In this document: piece after piece, positions 60,675-64,000 of the stretch
How the letters are laid out: each line of letters starts with the position of its first letter
Position numbering within the stretch: position 1 is the stretch's first letter
Assembly (NCBI RefSeq): GCF_016907455.1
Contig: NZ_JAFBCB010000001.1
Coordinates: 1,860,001-1,924,000 of the forward strand
Reading direction: 5' to 3'
DNA: 64,000 nucleotides
Origin: Brachybacterium muris
GTDB lineage: Bacteria > Actinomycetota > Actinomycetes > Actinomycetales > Dermabacteraceae
Position numbers and translations under genes: made by a program
Notes under the pieces: generated by a model
The model's database searches: none
The model's input: only the letters and a program-made list of their open reading frames with translations
What the model was told of the DNA's origin: nothing

Positions 60675-62978
60675 TCAGCTCCTCTCCACGTCGGGGTCGG
60701 CGTCCTGGAGCCGCCGTTCGATGGCAGCCACGAGGTCGGGATGGGTGAGCAGGTCCGGGTCCACGTCCACCACCGTCCGGGCATCCTTGCGGGCTTGCTC
60801 GATGGCGTCCACGTCACGCAGTACGTCCAGGTAGCGCAGGGTACGGCCCAGGCCCGACTGCTCATCGCCCACCAGGTCACCCGCTCCGCGGTGCTGGAGG
60901 TCCAGTTCGGCCAGGGCGAATCCGTCCGCGGCCCCGGCGATCTGTTCCAGGCGCTGCGAGGTCTCCGATCCGGGGACGGCGCGGGTGTCGAGGAAGGCGA
61001 TGCCCGGGTGGGTGCCGCGTCCCACGCGACCGCGCAGCTGGTGCAGCTGGGAGACGCCGAAGCGCTCGGCGTCCAGCACGATCATCACCGAGGCGTTGGG
61101 GACGTCCACCCCCACCTCGATCACTGTGGTGGCCACCAGCACGTCCACCTCGCCTGCGACCACGCGGGCCATCACGGCCTGCTTCTCCTCGCTGCTGAGA
61201 CGGCCGTGCAGCACCGCGATCCGGGCGCCGGCCAGCTCCGGACGGGAGGCCAGCCGCCGCGCTGTCTCGGTGACACCACGGGCCGGGAGCTGGGCTTCCT
61301 CCGGGCCGACATCGGGGTCGAACAGCACTCCCTCCGGCCCTGCTCCCCCGGCACCGGCCGTGTCCCCGCCATCAGCGCCCGCCTCATCACCTGGTCCGGG
61401 ATCCGGGGTCGTCCCCTCAGCGGTGTCCGCGCCACCGGTGCCCGTCTCGTCGATGCGGGCGCACACCACGAACACCTGTCTGCCGGCGGCGACCTCCTCG
61501 CCTGCGCGCTGCCACATGCGCTGCTCCCACTTGGGCAGGTCCTCGTGCACCACGAAGCTCTCCACGCCGGCCCGCATGCCGGGGCGGTCGCGCAGGGTGA
61601 CCACATCGAGGTCGCCCATGGTGGCCAGTGCGGCCGTGCGCGGGATCGGGGTGGCGGTCATCACCACCATGTGGGGACTGGCGCCGCCGGGCCCCTTGGT
61701 GCGCAGCTGCCGTCGGTGGTCCACACCGAAGCGGTGCTGCTCGTCGATCACCACCAGCCCCAGGGAGGCGAACTCCACCGACTCGGTGAGCAGCGCATGG
61801 GTGCCGATTACGATGCCGGCCTCGCCGGAGGTGACGTCCAAAAGAGTGCGTCGTCGTTCGGCGGTGCGCTGGGAGCCGGTGAGCAGCCGCACCCGGGTGG
61901 CGTCGGCGTGGCCGTCCAGCTGCCCGGCGCGGGAGAGGTCCCCCAGCAGATCGGTGATGGTGCGGTGGTGCTGCTCGGCGAGCACCTCGGTGGGGGCCAG
62001 CAGTGCCGCCTGGTGACCGGAGTCCACGGCCCGCAGCATGGCGCGAAGTGCGATGACCGTCTTGCCGGAGCCCACGTCGCCCTGCAGCAGGACGCTGGTG
62101 GGGTGGTCCCGCTCCAGCCGTTCGATGATCTCCTGGCCCACGTACTGCTGCCCCTCGGTGAGCTCGAACGGCAGTCGCTGATCGAAGGCGGGCTGCAGGG
62201 GTCCCTCAGCGCGAAGCGCCGGGGCGGGGGTCCGGGCATCGGCCACCCGGCGCTGCGCGAAGATGGTCTGCAGCACGAAGGCTTCCTCGTACACCAGGTG
62301 ACGCTTCCCTCTGTCCACGTCCTCCCAGGTCAGGGGCTGGTGAAGCAGGCGCATCGCCTCGGGCAGGCGGTCGATGCCGCGGCTGTCCAGAAGTTCCCTG
62401 GGCACGGGCTGCTCGAGGTTCTCGACGTGGTCCAGCGCCTTCCGCATCGCACTGCGCACGGTGGCAAGGGCAATGTTCTTGCGCAGCGGGTACACGGGGC
62501 GCGGGCGGCGCGCCCGGATCCGGCCGGCGTCGGTGTCCTCGAACTCCTCGTACTGGGGGTGGGTGATCTGTGGGCGGTCGCCCATCTTGTCCCAGCCCAC
62601 GGTGCCCCACACCATCAGCAGCTTCCCGGGGACCAGGCTGCGTCGATGCCAGGCCACCTGCCCGGGGTTGTAGAGGAAGAAGGTCAGGGGGATGTCGTCG
62701 GTGTCGTCGGTGACGCGGGCCTCGAGGATGGTCCCGTGGCGGCTGCGCATCCGGCGCTCCTTCACCGAGACCACCCGCACCTCGGCGCTGACCTCCATGC
62801 CCACGTGCACGTTGCGCAGGTGCTCCAAGGGAGCCGGGGTCACGTAGCGGCGCGGGGCCTGGCGGAGCATGGTGTCCAGGTCCAGCAGGCCCAGCTGCTT
62901 CATCGCCGTGGCCTCCTTGCCGGCCAGGATCGCGGCGAGCTGGGGCGTGAGCCGGGGGAGCTTCTGCCTGCTGCTCAT
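60675..62978 (-). CDS. recG: ATP-dependent DNA helicase RecG
   Basis: This 767-residue branch-migration helicase for stalled forks and recombination intermediates has an N-terminal wedge/OB part and motif I GDVGSGKTVIALRAM. Motif II appears as DEQHRFGV, the DEQH variant usual for RecG, and the C-terminal motifs include GRVGRGTHPG. A low-complexity acidic insertion of about 60 residues lies between helicase motifs near residue 520-570 (from GTGGADTAEG to DVGPEEAQ). ATG at 62978 follows AAGGG. Confidence 0.95.
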   Translation of the reverse strand: MSSRQKLPRLTPQLAAILAGKEATAMKQLGLLDLDTMLRQAPRRYVTPAPLEHLRNVHVGMEVSAEVRVVSVKERRMRSRHGTILEARVTDDTDDIPLTFFLYNPGQVAWHRRSLVPGKLLMVWGTVGWDKMGDRPQITHPQYEEFEDTDAGRIRARRPRPVYPLRKNIALATVRSAMRKALDHVENLEQPVPRELLDSRGIDRLPEAMRLLHQPLTWEDVDRGKRHLVYEEAFVLQTIFAQRRVADARTPAPALRAEGPLQPAFDQRLPFELTEGQQYVGQEIIERLERDHPTSVLLQGDVGSGKTVIALRAMLRAVDSGHQAALLAPTEVLAEQHHRTITDLLGDLSRAGQLDGHADATRVRLLTGSQRTAERRRTLLDVTSGEAGIVIGTHALLTESVEFASLGLVVIDEQHRFGVDHRRQLRTKGPGGASPHMVVMTATPIPRTAALATMGDLDVVTLRDRPGMRAGVESFVVHEDLPKWEQRMWQRAGEEVAAGRQVFVVCARIDETGTGGADTAEGTTPDPGPGDEAGADGGDTAGAGGAGPEGVLFDPDVGPEEAQLPARGVTETARRLASRPELAGARIAVLHGRLSSEEKQAVMARVVAGEVDVLVATTVIEVGVDVPNASVMIVLDAERFGVSQLHQLRGRVGRGTHPGIAFLDTRAVPGSETSQRLEQIAGAADGFALAELDLQHRGAGDLVGDEQSGLGRTLRYLDVLRDVDAIEQARKDARTVVDVDPDLLTHPDLVAAIERRLQDADPDVERS

Positions 62979-63317
62979 CAGGACCCTTCTGGCCGGACCG
63001 GGGCGCGGAGAGCGGGCGGCAGCCGGCTGGGGGCTGTGTTGAGCGCTCCGACGTGGGACGATGGGTCCCTGGACCGCACCATCGTGCCACTTCGCCGGCG
63101 CCTTGTGTCGGAATCCACAACCCGGAGTGGCGCTGCGCCCCTTCTGGTGGGAGGTCACCGTGAGATACACTTCCCAGGTTGCCCCGACCTCCTGGGTGCT
63201 CCGCGCCCGTCCGATCTCAGGTCACCGCCTCCGGTGGAGGCTCCCGTGCCAGCGGCCGGCGAGCGGACACCATGGCGTGGGCACCCGAACAGATTTCTAT
63301 TCCTCAGGAGACTGACA
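62979..63317. other. Divergent intergenic region between recG and rpmB
   Basis: This 339-bp gap holds the promoters of recG and rpmB. The stretch GAGATACACTT near 63160 could be part of an rpmB promoter, but I cannot pair it with a good -35. I see nothing else in it. The long frames that cover the gap are extensions of recG and its antisense. Confidence 0.4.
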
Positions 63318-63512
63318 GTGGCTTCCACGTGTGACATCTGCGCCAAGGGCCCGAGCTTCGGCAAGAGCGTGTCCCACTCTCACCGCCGCACCTCGCGCCG
63401 CTGGAACCCGAACATCCAGAGTGTGCGCACCCTGATCAACGGCACCAGCAAGCGTCTGAACGTCTGCACCTCCTGCCTCAAGGCTGGCAAGGTGCAGAAG
63501 CTCGGCGCCTGA
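63318..63512 (+). CDS. rpmB: 50S ribosomal protein L28
   Basis: This 64-residue L28 reads ASTCDICAKGPSFGKSVSHS, HRRTSRRWNPNIQSVR, then LNVCTSCLKAGKVQK. It is the zinc-binding C+ form with CxxC pairs at both ends. The start is GTG at 63318, preceded by CAGGAGA. It is followed by a strong terminator. Confidence 0.97.
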   Translation: MASTCDICAKGPSFGKSVSHSHRRTSRRWNPNIQSVRTLINGTSKRLNVCTSCLKAGKVQKLGA

Positions 63513-63543
63513 GCTTCGCGGCGGGCACGCGCCCGCATCGCTC

Positions 63544-63582
63544 GAAGGCCCCCGTCCGTCACGGACGGGGGCCTTCGTCTTT
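63544..63582 (+). terminator. Rho-independent-type terminator after rpmB
   Basis: A 15-bp perfect stem (GAAGGCCCCCGTCCG / CGGACGGGGGCCTTC) with a 3-nt loop TCA is followed by GTCTTT. It would stop rpmB transcripts and, being symmetrical, may also stop transcription from the right-hand gene. Confidence 0.9.
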
Positions 63583-63658
63583 CCCGCCGTCTGGCCCACA
63601 GTCGCGTCCGCCGTCCGTTCCACGCTGCCCCGGTCGAAACCGATGTCGGGCAGGCCCC

Positions 63659-64000
63659 TCAGGTGAGCCAGTCGCGGATCTGCTGCTGCACCCCGGCAGC
63701 GGTGTCCGCGTAGAACTCCGCCTCCTCACCGCCGGCGGCAGCGACCCGATGGAAGTGGGCGGAGGTGAAGAACACCTCGTGCAGCAGGTGCGCAGCCCGG
63801 CGGCGCAGCATGGCCGTGCGCAGCTGAGCCGCATCGGGCACACCTCCGCCGGCCGGACTGCTGAGCGGCTCCCCGAGCTCAGCTCTCGCCTCGACGTACA
63901 CGTCCACCTGATGCTCGATCTGGTTCTCGTCCAGCTGCACGTACCAGGGCTCGGCCTGGATCTGGCCGCCGATGAAGGCGAGGTCCCGGGCAGGATCCCC
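63659..64000 (-). CDS. Uncharacterised protein, C-terminal part (runs off the right edge)
   Basis: The minus frame is open to the window edge (114 residues seen, beginning GDPARDLAFIGGQIQAEPWY). A GTG at 63940 is internal to this frame and is not needed as a start. The sequence includes VQLDENQIEHQVDVYVEARA, LLHEVFFTSAHFHRVAAAGG and QQQIRDWLT. I do not recognise the family. It has no membrane segment or zinc motif. It converges on rpmB, with the terminator between. Confidence 0.65.
   Translation of the reverse strand, partial: GDPARDLAFIGGQIQAEPWYVQLDENQIEHQVDVYVEARAELGEPLSSPAGGGVPDAAQLRTAMLRRRAAHLLHEVFFTSAHFHRVAAAGGEEAEFYADTAAGVQQQIRDWLT

Noticed and set aside
60597..63512. A plus-strand frame of 971 codons ending in the L28 sequence
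   Set aside because: Only the last 64 codons are real (rpmB from GTG at 63318). The rest is antisense of rsmD and recG that happens to be open in the same frame.

Overview
The window reads as a chromosome segment of a high-GC actinobacterium. The gene content and order (rne-rplU-rpmA-obg-proB, proA-nadD-rsfS-tRNA-Ala, recG/rpmB, coaD-DUF177-rnc-mutM, cydABDC) fit Micrococcales, and a Brachybacterium/Dermabacteraceae-like host is my best guess. That guess rests on overall feel, not on a diagnostic gene.

Region 1 (1-23,356) is accessory DNA that appears integrated at the 3' end of a tRNA-Ala(GGC) gene (23357-23429), where a serine-recombinase remnant still lies. From left to right it holds three parts. 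(a) A tight minus-strand cluster of four uncharacterised genes (1-3314), two of them membrane proteins, one with a TIR/SLOG-like cytosolic domain. (b) A stack of insertion sequences: an IS3-family element (about 3395-9893) split by an IS21-family element (4035-9200), itself split by a second, apparently identical IS21 copy (6022-8602). Target duplications and both 2581-bp lengths can be read exactly. (c) A minus-strand operon of about 13 kb (9857-22893): small HTH protein, SNF2-like helicase with a DUF3883 nuclease-like tail, DUF1156 DNA methyltransferase, DUF1016/YhcG-type PD-(D/E)XK nuclease, DUF499 ATPase with an N-terminal Swt1-type HEPN domain, and an OLD-like ATPase/TOPRIM protein whose 3' end is cut by the IS3 element. 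I read it as an anti-phage system: a helicase-methylase-ATPase core with two added nuclease-type genes.

Region 2 (23,357-40,745) is mostly conserved core sequence. Minus-strand genes run rne, rplU, rpmA, obg, proB, then proA, a small membrane protein, nadD, a membrane protein, rsfS, a histidine phosphatase and tRNA-Ala. Between proB and proA sits a complete plus-strand ribose operon (lacI-type regulator, rbsA, rbsC, rbsB, rbsK, rbsD; 27,780-33,631) with a readable promoter and operator, followed by a broken OsmC-like fragment.

Region 3 (40,746-52,172) holds cydA-cydB-cydD-cydC for cytochrome bd, then a GAF/HisKA_3-type sensor kinase. This faces a NarL/DevR-type response regulator that ends the coaD-DUF177-rnc-mutM operon on the other strand.

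Region 4 (52,173-64,000) is a mixed segment of acetyltransferases, small membrane proteins, gene remnants, a PAP2 phosphatase and a SWIM-SNF2 helicase. It lies between coaD and the rsmD-recG pair. rpmB (L28), a strong terminator and a partial unknown gene close the window.
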